Both the position numbers and the translations under genes were made by a program. DNA of 64,000 nucleotides, taken from NCBI RefSeq assembly GCF_000002075.1, contig NW_004797816.1:196380-260379 (forward strand), given 5' to 3'. This DNA comes from Aplysia californica (taxonomy: Eukaryota > Mollusca > Gastropoda > Aplysiida > Aplysiidae). A model generated the notes under the pieces. It searched no databases. It saw only the letters and a program-made list of their open reading frames with translations, and was not told where the DNA came from. Of the stretch, positions 23,301 through 34,735 are shown piece by piece (position 1 is the first letter of the stretch; each line of letters starts with the position of its first letter).

Positions 23301-26300
23301 CGTTGGATGTGGCACGCCTTCAGAAAGCCCAGCGGAAACATCCCAAGACAGTCACTGCAATGGAACTCACAGGGAGCACGGGTAAGGGGTAGGCCACGAG
23401 AAACATGGAGAAGATGTGTGGAAAGGGACAGGAGAGAGATTAAGCTCACTTAGAATGAGCTAGGAAGGATGGCCCAGGACAGAGATAAATGGAAGGAGCT
23501 TGTAGTGGCCTATACCCTGCCAGGGGTGAAAGACACTGATGATGTGTATTTCTTGGGCTTTTAAATTGGTGGTATGTACATGAAGAGAATTTGCCGTTCC
23601 TTCATTTCCATGTCTATTGTTTGTTGGCGTTTTTTCTGTGTCCACAATAACCATATTTGTGTTGTGCTTATTGTGTATTTAAACCCCTTGAACATTTTTC
23701 TTCAGTTTGATAGATGAAGGAGGTGACTGGGACAGGCGAAACCGGCTGAAGGTTTACCGTGGCCTCTACAACATGTCCATCCGGGACTTCAAGTCAGCAG
23801 CTGGTCTCTTTCTTGACACGATTGCCACATTCACCTCATATGAACTGATGGACTATCAGCAGTTTGTCACCTACACTGTGCTGTGCTGCATAATTGCCCT
23901 GGATAGACCCGAGCTCAGAGAAAAGGTGGGTGGGTAGTTTGGATGGGCCTTTATCAAGGTTTGGTGTCCTTGAGAATAATTTCTATGTGTATATGTTATT
24001 GCAAGAACCATGAACATTTTTTTTTTTGCTTTAAAGCCAACAAAACAATGTGCATATGATAGCCTTATCTCTGCCGAGTAACAGTTTTTGAATTTTGACA
24101 ATTCGTTCATAAATAAAAAAGTTATGATTTTTTAAATGAATTTTTTTTGGGGTGACTCTCATATAATGGAAAAAATCCCAAAACACAGTCCACATTTTTG
24201 GGTGTTTTGGGGCATTTTTTATAAAAAATTCCGTAGTAAACGGAATACATGAATGAAACTTGGCAGCCTATTATTGTAGTTTTTCCCGCAGAACCTATAT
24301 CTATAAAGATATTTGATGTATCTGCAGTAGTTTGTGCAATATGAGGGGAAATGTGTAAAAAAATTCATTGAAATTTTAGGCCAAGGACTTGCTGCCAACA
24401 TTCAAACTCCTACAACTTTCTTATTTTTTTATATTTATCTACGAAACTTGACTATCTATTGTATTTTTTCTCGCAGATTCCAAATCTGCTGTTATTTTTT
24501 TTTGTATGAAAGGCTCTTTTATCACTGTGAGCGAAAATGTTGAAAAGGTACCCTGGGTATGTTACTAAAATGGGATATCCATTAACTTTTCTTGCAATAT
24601 TTTTGTGTATAATTGTATAACATAACATACCAGGTGTGCTCTGTGTACAGGCACCAAAAATAGATAGTGAATGAAAGCAAACAAACATCTGAAATGGAAC
24701 AGAAGATATGAGAAAGTGTACTGACCATGTTGGGTTTATTTGAATTTTTAAAATTTTGCTTGAACCACCTTAACATCTGAAATACACAAGATGCGCACCC
24801 CCCCCCCGAACGTGGTTGTGGCTCCAGCTCGGTGTCCACAACGCTTTTTCTTGCAGAAGTTTACCCATCTCCCTACCGGTACAAAATTGGTAGAAAATAC
24901 TAGTAATCATACATAAAAAAAAGACCGTTCAGTCACCAATTCTTTAGATTTAATCTATATTTTGTTCCTTGCTAACGAGAAAGCCATTCTATGAATTGAT
25001 GTAAGCTTATATGTAGTATTATAATTCCTGTTCCTTAGCATGAAACTGATGAGTTCATGTAGATCCAGGTCGGGGGATTAACAGGATCGAGAGAACCGTT
25101 GACATCGATCGATAACGCAAGAATGTGATCTCTCCTCCCCGATTTTTTTGTATGCAGAAAGTCTTTTTATCACATTCAAAGCTAATAAAGTTCATGCAGG
25201 CATAAAGATAAAGCCTAAAAAGTATTTTTTAGCTTTTGGAAAGCCGAACTGTTGAACATGGTTTCCCCGTCTCTCTCGCGCAGTAGACTTTCCCCAACCT
25301 GTTTCTTTATGACGTCATGGAATTTTCCACTCGCGCCGGCTAGCCCGACCTACTCAGCGGAATGCCCGAATACAGTCGAGTTTGGGTGATGTTTTGCAAT
25401 GGTACGCAAAAAGTATGAAACATATATTAATAAAATTTGAAGACAATAAAGGAAAAAAGTTGTCAAACAAGGTTGTGAAAAAGAAATCCAAATTCCACCA
25501 AATCTGGTGTAGCCGAGTGCTCAAACTTCGGACACAAACAGCACCATAACCAAGTAACCTACGTGTTTTCTTTTTCGCTTGTGACTAGTTTGACCTCTTT
25601 TCTCATTGGCTGCCAAGTTTCGCTTTCATCCATTGAGAAACAAGCCCGTACGAGTGAATGAAAATAGGGCACCGTGAGAAAACGGGTCCAGTAAAACAAG
25701 CCCGCAGCGCCTATACGAGAGTCCCCTATTTCGGTCACACTCATCGGCGCTGCATGGGCCTTGCTATATGTTAGCTCACACATGAATGTTTGGAATTTTG
25801 CTTTATGGTGATTAAGGCATCAGGCAGGGACTGGCATAAATAACTCCAATGAAACGCTGATAGAACGAACTCACGAGACAGAATTATTTTTATCATATGT
25901 GAAGGAGATTTCGTTTTAAGAGAAGTTGTTGTAATATGGGGGGAAAAAAGTGTTTAACAAAGATTGCTGTAGTAATTTGTTACTTTCGCTTTCCGATAGA
26001 CTTAAGCTTATGGTAGTTTATCTGATGTTCTCCAGAAATAATCTGCTTTTATAGTAAATTCCGTGAACGCTATATTGGGTTGTTTGTTTTTTTAAAGAAG
26101 GAATAGCCATGTTAAGATTTGTGTACAGCTATGAATGTATCAATTGCTAGAAAAACCTGTCAGAAGAAAATTATCTTTGACATTCTATTGAAAATTTTAA
26201 TTTTTTTTTCGCATTTCACAGGTTGTCAAGGGATCAGAAATTCTGGAAGTACTTCACAGCTTGCCCAACATTCGCAAATTTTTGTTCTCTCTTTATGACT

Positions 26301-29300
26301 GCCAGTATGGAGACTTTTTCCTAGCCCTGGGTAAGTAATTAGGAAAGAACATATTCCAGTTTTATAGAATTTACTTTTAGAATGTTGTTGATAAAAAAAA
26401 AAGGTTGTTTTGTGGAGGAAAGAGTTTATTCTAAATCAAAGTGCTTTAAATGTGACCCATTATTATTAATGTTTATATATTCATACCAACCATACTAAGA
26501 GTTCTGAGATGGTGCTCTGAAAGATCTACAGTAATCAGTTACTTTTCTTTTATAATGTCAAAGGAGCAACTAAGACCAGTTGTCTCTATTCGAAAAGGTT
26601 TGGCCAGAGGAGGAAATACCATCAGACTGGAAGGAAGGCCACCTAATCACACTGTCAAAGAAGGAAGACCTCAGCAATTGTAACAACTGCAGAGGCATAA
26701 CACTCCTGTCCATACCTGGGAAAGTCTTCAAAAGGACATTCCTGGAGAGAATCAAGCGGGCAACAGATGAGAAGCTCTGAAGAAACCACGCAGGATTCCG
26801 CAAGAACCGATCATGTGTGGACCAGATCGCTACCCTACGCATCATTGTTGAGCAATCGCTTGAATGGAATTCTCCACTTGTGATCAAATTCATTGATTAT
26901 GAAAAGGCATTTGACAACGTGGACAGGGAAACTCGGGAAACTCATGTGGCGTTATGTAATACCTGACAAAATCGTCAAGCTTGTGAAGGCCACCTATTAT
27001 GGAAAAGTCTTCCGCGAAGGACAACTCTCAGAACCATACAGGTACGGACAGAAATGTGACAAGGATGCTTGCTCTCACCTTTTCTCTTCATACCGGCAAT
27101 TGACTGGATCATGAAAGAAGCCATCAGAGGCAAGCGCAGTGGCATACAGTGGATCCCTTGGCAGCAGCTGGACGACTTCAACTTCGCCAATGACCTTGCA
27201 CTGCTCTCTCACACACACGCTCAGATGCAAGAAAAGACCAAGGAACTCAGCAGCCTATCAAGGAGTGTTGGCCTACATATACAACCAGGCAAGTCGAAAG
27301 TAGTGAAGCTAGGGAAAGTTTCAAGCCCTGCTGTGAGAGTGGAAGACACTCCCGTGAAAGAAGTGGACTCCTTTAACCCTCGTCCTGCGGGAGCCGGGTT
27401 TATGTTGCCCAATAAGCCTATTTCGGCACCTCGCTTACGTTTTGGTCCCGAGTCGGTGTAGCCCCCTGCTCAGCGCACGCGCAGCGTGCATCGTCTTACG
27501 TGTCATTCGGGTCCCGAGTCGGATCCCCATTCACGCAGGTCAAGTGTGTGTGCGTCAGTCTGCTTGAGTTTGTGGCCTTCTTCTAGAACCACCTGCGTTG
27601 GTTCGTAATCGAGGCACACGTCTCATTCAAAACATGCCAAGTTGGTAGCTCTAGATGTTTGTCCAATGAAATTTTAGAAGAAATTGACCCACTTAGCCAT
27701 GAAGAGCTCGAAAGGATAGTCAGGAAACAAGACTTCCATTTTTTCTATACAAATTCTTTCAAATGAGCTTGATTTTGTATGAAATGATACTACCTGATAA
27801 AAAATAAGCTTGTTTGATAGTTTTGAATACCATTGTGCAGGTACAAAGAACAATTTGAGTGTAAAACATTCGGAAATTGACCTGTATTATCCCCTTTCAA
27901 ACCTCAGATCATTCATAACAACAAGAGCATCCAGAAAGGTTATTCGAATGGGCGTAACTACTCGTAATGTCTTATCAGCTTGTGAGAGGGGGTTATTCAT
28001 GTGATTGTAACACTTTATAAATAGAAAGCTATGAAAGATAGAGCGTTATTTTCATCATTGGTTAACACACTCCCGCGGTATTCATGACGAAAACACACGT
28101 TTCTCGACGCGCGCGCGCTGTATACCAACAGTACACACTGAGTGACCCCGGCGGCCTGCCCGGCACGTCCGACGTAATCAGTTGCTGATAAGATTCGCAT
28201 CTCGGCACAGGCGCAGGACAAGAGTTAAGAACCGCCAAGGCAAGGTCAGCATTCAAGCAATTATCAAAAGTTTGGAAAGCAAGCAACATCTAACTGCGCA
28301 CCAAGATTTGACTCTTTAATTCCAATGTCAAGTCTGTGCTCCTCTACGGCCGTGAAACTTGGAAGACAACAAAGACAGTGCTGAATAAAGTCCAAATTTC
28401 CATCAACAGATGTATGAGGAGTATCCTAAGAATTAAGTGGCGGGATAGAATAAGAGATCAAGAGTTGTGGGAAAGGACAGGACAAAAGGATATAGAAGTT
28501 GAAATAGGACAAAGAAAGTGGCGTTGGATGGGACACACCTTCAGAAAGCCCAGCGGAAACATCACAAGACAGTCACTGCAGTGGAACCCACAGGGAGCAT
28601 GAGGCAGGGGCAGGCCACGGGAAACATGGAGGAGATGTGTGGAAAGGGACATGAGAGAGATGAAGCTCACTTGGAACAAGCTAGGAAGGATTGCCCAGGA
28701 AAGAGATAAATGACAGGAGCTTGTATCATGTGACCTATACCCTGCCAGGGGTGAAAGGCATTGATCATTGATGAAAACCAGTTGCATTGAGTGATGTGAT
28801 TTTTGCTTTACAGTTACAGAAAACAGTTGAATAAATAGTTAAATTTTTTTAATGGGAAAGAAGTGAATTCTTAATTAGGCATGTAATGTTATTTCTTTTA
28901 AAGATTTGTCTTGTACTGGTTCATCATTATAATGTTTTGCTTTTTCAGCGGAGGTTGAAAATCTTATGAAATACGATCGTCTTCTGTGTGCACATTATTC
29001 GTACTACGTTCGAGAAATGCGCATCATGGCATATGCTCAACTGTTGGAGTCCTACCGCAGTCTTACCCTGAACTACATGGCAAAAGCATTTGGAGTCACT
29101 GTTGCTTTTATTGATCAGTAAGTCTTGTACAGTCTAGGAAAATAAGTTATTTTCAGAGAATGATAGGTAAAAAAAACTTACACTGCCTCGATTCCATGTA
29201 AATATTTGGATTTACTGTCAATGGATGAATTTTGTCTTGTATGGATGTTTGTTTCTAGGATTTTGGGGAGGGAGGGGGGGGGGATGAAATGAAGACAAGA

Positions 29301-29368
29301 GTTTGGTCTTGGTCAAGTGAAGTTCAAGTCAATGTAGATATATATATATATATATATATATATGATGT

Positions 29369-29443
<75 letters not shown>

Positions 29444-32359
29444 GCATCATGGTAAAATCGAGCGCTCATCAAAATAATGACATCGAAGGTACCGGCATTT
29501 TTCTGCGAGTTTGGCAATTTTTGTCGAACTTTTGTTTTTTGACTTAACACCATTGATGTCCAATTAACCCTTTCACCCTCAGAGCTATCCCTGCCCAACA
29601 AGGCTGAAATTCTGGCAAAAGGGACCTAACTCCACTTAGACTGCATGACTATATTATTTTTAAAAATCATTAAAAATCAGAGGATGAGTCTAAAATTACA
29701 GTTTAGGTGTCAGAGCACAGATAAATGAATAAACTACAAGAAAATGTATGGTTTTGTACGAAAAATCATTGTGTATTAGGTAAAAAAAAAATTCTGAAGT
29801 GAAAAAAAAAAACCTCAAAAGACACAACCCGCTTTTTTTGCCCGCAGAAGTTCATGATGTTTTACCCAGAACAGCCTTTTGCAAGGCCTAACCTGGCCCA
29901 AATTGCATCCTGTCACTGTCTCACTCCCTCTGCCTAGCTTTGTAAAGTTTCTGGTCCTAATCACAACATGCTCTAAAGGATTTGTTGTGACAGAGCCCAC
30001 AGTCCCAGTGTTGCTCCTCCCTTTTTTACGTCATAGTGCAGCTTGTAGTACTAGATCTAGCTAAAGTGCTGTTGGTGCTAGGCCTATCTTCTTAAACAGT
30101 CTTCTAAATCATCACCTCCAGCTACGATCTCAGCATCAACATCACTATCATAGTTGTTCCCCTCCCCCTAGAGCCTAGATCTAGACCTGCGACATCGTGT
30201 TCGCTCTCCTACTATAGTTCTCGCTCTCTCTCTCTTTCACGACTGAGTGTCCGAGTGACTACTTGTACTACTAGCACTAGATCTAGCCCCTTGGTCGACG
30301 ATATCGGCATTTAAATCCCAATTATAAGTGTCTCCATCGTATACAGTGCCTGTAGCGACGCAAAATTTCATCCACGAAGTTAGATTTAGGTCTCTAAAAA
30401 GCACGAAATTAAAAAAATCACCGCTCTCGCGTGCTTCGATCGATTTTCACCAAATAAACACGACAGTAAAGGGCAACCATTCTAGATTCTCGCTATAAGC
30501 TCGGCAATCTCGTGCGACCTCGCAGGAAGCGAGACAACGTAGAAACGAAAGTAGTGCAAACGGGTGAATCGAGTGGGCGTGTCGGCGCACATCGGCGACT
30601 ACGGGGGTTAGCGATGACGGCGCACATCGGCGCCTCCGAGTGGCAAAAGGTTAAGAACACATTTCTGGGTGAATTTTACTGGAAAAAAATGTTGATTAAA
30701 GGCATAAAAAATGTAAGTTTTTAGCTTCCACTGACTATCATGCTATGGAAATAACCAACCAAACTTTGGCGACCATTTTCTCGCTAATTCTACTTTTGAA
30801 ACCTGGCGACCCCACCTTCTTCAATCTACTCTCTTTCTGCCACACGCCTGATCTTCTGGTAGAAAAGATCTACACCGAACTTTCTCGGACAAGGGCGAAA
30901 AATCTCGGAGGTCCCGTGTGCAAGTTGCGCACGTTAAAGTTCCCTTAGTGGTCTAAAATTGATGAGAGCAGGCTTCGGCTGCCACCCAAGAAAAATTCAA
31001 AATTTCCTACCAACTGAAAATTGCGCGCTCATATGACCATTATGAAGTTGTGAGCGCCGTAAAACACTTGCCCCCCTCCCCCCAAAAAAATGTTGACTTA
31101 AATGTTACCCCCAAAAATGAATGGCTGCCCATTTTTACTAGCTTATTAGAATGAACTACATCAAATGAACTAGGATGCTGTGTGGGTGTTTTAAACTGTT
31201 TTCGTTCCTGAGTTCATATTGATATGGGGGGGGAAAAAATGGCGATACACAATGACTTTATGATTATGTACTATTTTTCTTCTCTCCCTTGTCCTACATC
31301 AGAGAGCTCGCAAGGTTCATTGCAGCAGGGCGGCTTCATTGCAAGATTGACAAAGTAGGTGGCATTGTGGAGACAAACAGACCAGACAGCAAGAACTGGC
31401 AATATCAGGTAGGATGTTGTGACTTTGTTTTTGCTTGGAACAGTTATGTGGGCATTTTTCGCATAGACCTCTTTCTAATATAATGAAAGGGTTGGTTTAT
31501 TTAGTGAGGGTTACAAGAGTTAAAGTTATGTATCATGAGGATCTGTAGACTAACATCCATCTCTTAGTAGAGAGGTGTAGAGTTTATAGAGTATAGATTT
31601 CCTTCAATACACTGTTCTGTATTTTTGGAAACTGATTGGAATTCCTCTCAACAGTACATTGTCGAGTGTTTATCCACCTTGTTACCCTTAGCACTTTGTC
31701 CCCCGAGGGGCGCCATAGTGATATAACGACAAAAACGTTGTAGCAATGATCTACCTATAGACATCCAAACTTGTAGTAAAGATATAAATTCCTTTCAGAA
31801 TGGTTTGTGTGGCCTTCATTGAGTGCAACAATCAGTTTGTGTACAATTTGAGTGAAGTTTTGTTTTGAAGGATGTCACGAGTTAAGTTTTACATTAAAGC
31901 CATAACGAGGATTCGCGTGATGAATGTGCTAGATCTTGTAGTTTTAGTTCTATTTCTAATTCATTTTTTGGGTGGACATGTGATGGTTAAGTTTTCTCAA
32001 TTTTCTGAACATTTCATGACTGGTATTTTTGACAAGATACATGTTTAGTATTAGTAGTGATGCTTGCAGTTCTTGTTTGGGACTTCCACATTTGGTCACC
32101 ATAATGATTTTAGTATGAAAAAAAAGATTTGGTTGTGAGAGGAGCAGACATGTACATTTATTATTTTGAATAATTTTGACAAGCAATCATAGGAAAGAGG
32201 GCTGGCAAAATAGTGTGTCCCCCAAGTCATTGAGAAGTGTCTTGAGTATTGAAAGTAAAATTGAATGTCTGCTACTTTTTCTCATTTCAGAACTGTATCA
32301 AACAAGGAGACATCTTGCTGAATCGTGTCCAGAAATTAAGCCGGGTCATCAACATATGA
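17346..32359 (+). CDS. PSMD6: 26S proteasome non-ATPase regulatory subunit 6 (Rpn7)
   Basis: It is a lid subunit of the 19S regulatory particle, supporting assembly and ubiquitin-dependent degradation in cytosol and nucleus. Coding exons: 17346-17490, 21396-21601, 22439-22584, 23706-23925, 26222-26330, 28949-29117, 31303-31408, 32291-32359. They sum to 1170 nt, 389 aa, the human length; all junctions are GT-AG and keep phase. The start [18 protein letters not shown] matches the family N terminus. The N-terminal half is helical-repeat (TPR-like); [18 protein letters not shown] leads into the PCI domain (about residues 190-370), which includes [17 protein letters not shown] and [15 protein letters not shown]; the end is [10 protein letters not shown]. 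No damaged residue was noticed. Introns 1, 2, 3, 5 and 6 contain transposon insertions. The identification is secure; exon ends rest on splice consensus and homology. Confidence 0.97.
17700..18214 (-). mobile_element. TTAA-type inverted-repeat element, truncated copy (PSMD6 intron 1)
   Basis: Its reverse complement matches the first ~430 bp of the element at 27377-28224: terminus CCCTCGTCCAGCGGG next to TTAA at 18215-18218, then GGGTTTATGTTGCCC, to CTACCTGATAAAAAATA. The opposite terminus is missing. A (TCTAGA)n tract at about 17719-17742 expands the copy. It contains no transposase. Confidence 0.65.
18237..18741. mobile_element. Foldback-type element with ~85-bp inverted repeats (PSMD6 intron 1)
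   Basis: The left arm 18237-18327 and right arm 18659-18741 are imperfect reverse complements; the best stretch is TCTCGAGATTTTTTGGTTAT with its partner ATAACCAAAAAATCTCGAGA. Within each arm the motif CTATTTCTCCGAACG is partly duplicated. It lies about 20 bp from the TTAA element on its left. No coding capacity; superfamily unclear. Confidence 0.65.
18745..20302. other. PSMD6 intron 1, mostly unique
   Basis: Degenerate TTAGGG-like tracts occur at about 18810-18870 and 19170-19205. A dispersed-repeat fragment (CCAACCAGGGCTGAGAGGGA) starts near 19041. Nothing else is recognised. Confidence 0.4.
20305..21049 (+). mobile_element. Tigger-type MITE copy 1 (PSMD6 intron 1)
   Basis: It is flanked by TA, with CAGTGGAATCC at the left and GGACTCCACTG at the right. 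The subterminal regions repeat ATAACGAG/CGTTATA motifs several times at both ends. The interior is shared with 39447-40219 and 55519-56375, including TTCTTTCTCTAGC followed by GTTGACAGCTCGGCG. No transposase frame. The TA target and CAGT termini place it with Tc1/mariner-Tigger elements, supported by the remnant at 40770. Confidence 0.8.
21750..22074 (-). repeat. Dispersed repeat with (TA)n edge (PSMD6 intron 2)
   Basis: It is the reverse complement of sequence at 29442-29567 plus 30651-30810 in intron 6. Shared blocks include GTCAAAATAATCAAAG, TTGATTAAAGGCA and TTTGGCGGCCATTTTCTC. A (TA)n tract lies at its outer edge in both places. This copy is uninterrupted, whereas the intron 6 copy is split by a TTAA element. 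Confidence 0.7.
22679..22865. repeat. Small inverted-repeat element (PSMD6 intron 3)
   Basis: TTGATGGTCTAC (22679-22690) and GTAGACCATCAA (22854-22865) are perfect inverted repeats. The spacer contains a degenerate CCTAA-like stretch (CTAACCTAAATCTATACCTA). It may be a small foldback element. Confidence 0.5.
23040..23545 (+). mobile_element. RTE-like LINE, 3' end fragment (PSMD6 intron 3)
   Basis: Conceptual translation: [20 protein letters not shown], then [53 protein letters not shown], then a [18 protein letters not shown]-like end after one stop. This is the C-terminal tail of RTE-like endonuclease/reverse-transcriptase ORFs, truncated on the 5' side. It ends in a GATGATG-type tail. A close relative lies at 28229-28770. 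Confidence 0.75.
23926..26221. other. PSMD6 intron 4
   Basis: 2.3 kb without a recognised gene or mobile element. C run at about 24797-24807. A modestly GC-richer stretch lies at 25260-25400 and 25610-25760, but with no gene or promoter signature I can support. Confidence 0.4.
26540..27372 (+). mobile_element. RTE-like LINE, reverse-transcriptase core, left part (PSMD6 intron 5)
   Basis: Translation shows RT motifs: [52 protein letters not shown], then [15 protein letters not shown] (the F-x-D-Y-x-x-A-F-D motif with the first catalytic Asp) and [10 protein letters not shown], where FADD is expected, so one catalytic Asp is Asn. Stops and frame changes separate the blocks, so it is inactive. 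The ORF continues at 28229 after an inserted TTAA element. Confidence 0.8.
27377..28224 (+). mobile_element. TTAA-flanked inverted-repeat element nested in the LINE
   Basis: It is flanked by TTAA on both sides (27373-27376, 28225-28228). The termini CCCTCGTCCTGCG and CGCAGGACAAGAG form a 13-bp imperfect inverted repeat. A TTAA target duplication and CC-starting ends fit piggyBac-like non-autonomous elements. No transposase. Its left half also occurs at 17700-18214. A related but truncated relative in the same intron set shows the family is multi-copy. Confidence 0.75.
28229..28770 (+). mobile_element. RTE-like LINE, C-terminal part, continuing after the nested element
   Basis: It resumes with [18 protein letters not shown], then the VLLYG block, [37 protein letters not shown] and a final [13 protein letters not shown]-like block, with stops. 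It is the downstream part of the ORF at 26540-27372. About 20 residues that usually lie between the two parts are not evident, so the host LINE lost some sequence or had already done so. The 3' tail repeats TGATCATTGATG. Confidence 0.75.
29335..29441. repeat. (TA)n microsatellite (PSMD6 intron 6)
   Basis: Two TA runs separated by GATGTAGA. It forms the edge of the dispersed repeat that follows. Confidence 0.95.
29442..30810 (+). repeat. Dispersed repeat split by a TTAA element (PSMD6 intron 6)
   Basis: Pieces 29442-29567 and 30651-30810 together match the uninterrupted copy at 21750-22074 (reverse complement). The TTAA element at 29568-30650 lies between them. Confidence 0.7.
29568..30650 (+). 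mobile_element. TTAA-flanked non-autonomous element with a visible empty site
   Basis: It is flanked by TTAA (29564-29567 and 30651-30654). The termini CCCTTTCACCCTCAGAG and CTCCGAGTGGCAAAAGG are imperfect inverted repeats (about 12 of 17). The same host repeat in intron 2 reads CATTAAAGAACTCATTTCTG (reverse complement) without the element, showing one TTAA in the empty state. The interior is GC-richer in its last 200 bp. No transposase found. The piggyBac-like assignment rests on TTAA and end sequence. Confidence 0.75.
30812..31085 (+). mobile_element. tRNA-derived SINE, head-less copy (PSMD6 intron 6)
   Basis: It matches the SINE body from CTCTTTCTGCCACACGCCTG to the tail (GCGCGCTCATATGACCATTA, GAGCGCCGTAAAACACTTG). 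The tRNA-like head is missing, as expected from incomplete reverse transcription. Confidence 0.75.
31409..32290. other. PSMD6 intron 7
   Basis: No repeat or gene recognised beyond ordinary AT-rich intron sequence. Confidence 0.5.
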
Positions 32360-33050
32360 ATCATTTAGTTGTAATGGCAGTGTTTTGTTCTCTCATGTTC
32401 TGATTTTCTCTTCTATATTTTTTTTTATGAGTACAAGTACAAGAAAGTGAGTTGCAAATATGTGTTTTGATGAAGAATGACTTGGTTTGTTGTTGAAAAA
32501 TGGAGTGTGACATACTGTGCAAATACATCAGCTGTAAACCATTCAGGCTTTGTTGCTTGTTCACAAACCCTCAGGATTTTCTTGTCTTGAAGATCTAGTT
32601 GCTGAATTTCAACAGTTGATATTAATATTAGCTTTGCTAATGCAGCTTTTAGTGACACTTTGTGAAGGCAGTTACATGTTCATAAAAACTGTCTAACCAA
32701 CATCCATCTATCCCGAAGTAAGCCATATTTTTGCATTACAATATATTTTCTGTCAAGTAGTGCAGATAGAACAATGATCACAAGTCTGAAAAGTCTAGTG
32801 GACACATAGGCCTACAATAAAGAGGTAGGCCTATGTTATAAAATTTGCAAACATGCAGATTTTTTCAAATTTTTCCCTTTTATTTTCAATATGTTTGTTG
32901 CTTTTGTAGTGTGAGTACATGTTTGGAGGGTCCTACTTGGAAGAACAGAAAGCAATTTTTCTTTTGGTATTGTGAAAGTGAATTTTTATTTTAGTGCGAA
33001 AGATGATGATGATGAATGAGTTTGTGGAAAGAATAAAATGTACCCTTTAG
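32360..33050 (+). terminator. PSMD6 3' UTR and polyadenylation signal
   Basis: AATAAA occurs at 32816-32821 and again at 33032-33037. The later one is followed by a T-rich stretch (AAGTTTTTTTC at about 33057) like a downstream element. Cleavage probably occurs shortly after one of these; which one is used is not decidable here. Confidence 0.5.
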
Positions 33051-34526
33051 CAAGAAAAGTTTTTTTCTGTATTGTGTTGATCTAGATTCTAAATTTTGAG
33101 CAAAAGCCATGGCGCCACAGTGGTGGATGTATTGCTGTCTTATGGGGGTTAGTAAAAGAAGACACAGCCAACTTGAATGTCAGAAGAACACTGGAGGCCT
33201 CTTGCCTGTTTTTGGCTTTGGCTAGTTCAGTAGGACACTCTGTCAATATGAAAACATTAACCTCGTAGTCTTAGTCCCATGGACCAGACCCGGCATGAAA
33301 CGACATTATTGTCGATGTTGTGATGAACAAAGTATAGCAATGAAATCGTCAGTGCCATGATCCCTCCATGATGGGCCATGTATGTTGTAACAGAAATGCC
33401 CTTACAACTATGTGGAAACAGGTGCTAGCATTTAGCTGGTTTCATCAATACCATTTTGTCTTGGTGTCTGTTTCTGTGCGATCAGTCTCTGCTTACACAC
33501 CAAACTTTTTTAAAATCTTGAAATGGGCAATTGGCCAAGTGAGGAGTCTTATAGGGACGAATATTGCAATTCTAGGTTCGCATATCATATGTTTTGAATG
33601 AGTCCAAGTTGGGCTCTGAGTCTGAAGCAGCTTGATCTATCATCTAGTACCAGTACTAGTCATTGAATTGACTGGCGCAGACCAATATGGTCCCTTGACC
33701 TCTAACATAAATCCCACTGCTGCTGCTGAGGTGGAGAGAGACTATAGTACATTTGGGGGAAGGGCAAGGCCATGAAGAGGGAGGAGTGGGGGGGGTGTCT
33801 ACAACTACAACAAAGAGTTCTTAGTCTGGATCAGACCCCGCTGCTGCTGGAAATAATGAGATGGACACTAAAAAGGCCTGGTGCCCTGACAATACAATGG
33901 CCTACCAAACAAGCGAAATTGATTGTCCTGCATTGTGTTTGAGTAAAGAAAAGTAATCGACACAATAATGGTAATTTAGTGCGGGGAAAAGTAAGACAGA
34001 CAAACAGAAGCAACAAGGAAAGTAAAGAAGTAGCGCCCTTCAACCACCCAGGTACAGGGTTTTAAAAATTTGATATAACAAAAGGGTTTAAAGTTAAAGG
34101 GATACAGTTGGTGTCTTATGGTTTCAAAAACTGAGAACTAGAGTATCATTGGCCGGTGCTCTGGTGTGGTTTGCACCTTTCTTTCCTATCAAACATCTAC
34201 AGTTATTGTTTCTCATTCTTTTTTATGTACGTTACTCTCCTCGTGTAACACCTCTAATCTTCGGCACTTAAATGACGTAGTTGTACTGCAAGTGCAGTAA
34301 AACTGAAACAAGAATGTCACTCGCATTATAATGACAATCTCGATGTGCAGGGTACCTGAAATGGCATTGGAGCAGGAAATAAATAAGCTTGATGTTTTTT
34401 GTTCCCCTCCAGAATGCACTAAATGTAAAAAACATTTTTGACTCACAAAAATATGGAGTAAAAGGCTCGGAGATGTACTAAAAGCTTGTCCTCGGTTTTT
34501 GTTTCCCTCACCTTGGTTCTAGTAAG
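33051..34526. other. Intergenic, between the converging genes
   Basis: No gene supported. Short open frames exist, but none shows a recognisable protein or splice framework. Confidence 0.45.
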
Positions 34527-34735
34527 TGTATGGATTGAACGCCCCTCTCAACCCAATAAGATATTTAAGAGTCGGGACCTCCGAAGTTAACGTCTGTCTC
34601 TGATAGGACGGAGTCAAATGGGTTGAGAGCTTTTAATATTAACTACACAAAACAACCAGAGGTCAAGAACACCCAGTCTGGGATTCGTACCAGCATGATA
34701 CATGTACTGAGTTAAGCGAGCCCTCACTATGGTTC
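34527..34735 (-). mobile_element. Probable tRNA-like SINE
   Basis: It starts GGATTGAACGCCCCTCTCAA, resembling 4580 and 15766. Read on the minus strand it begins with a tRNA-like head containing GGTACGAATCC, one base from a consensus B box. The body contains GTCTCTGATAGGACGGAGTC, shared with 15831-15857. Confidence 0.45.

Noticed and set aside
25559-25783. 74-residue minus-strand frame in PSMD6 intron 4
   Set aside because: No family resemblance or gene context; likely chance in a GC-richer patch.
29289-29601. Open frames with Tyr-Ile repeats on both strands
   Set aside because: Translation of a (TA)n microsatellite.
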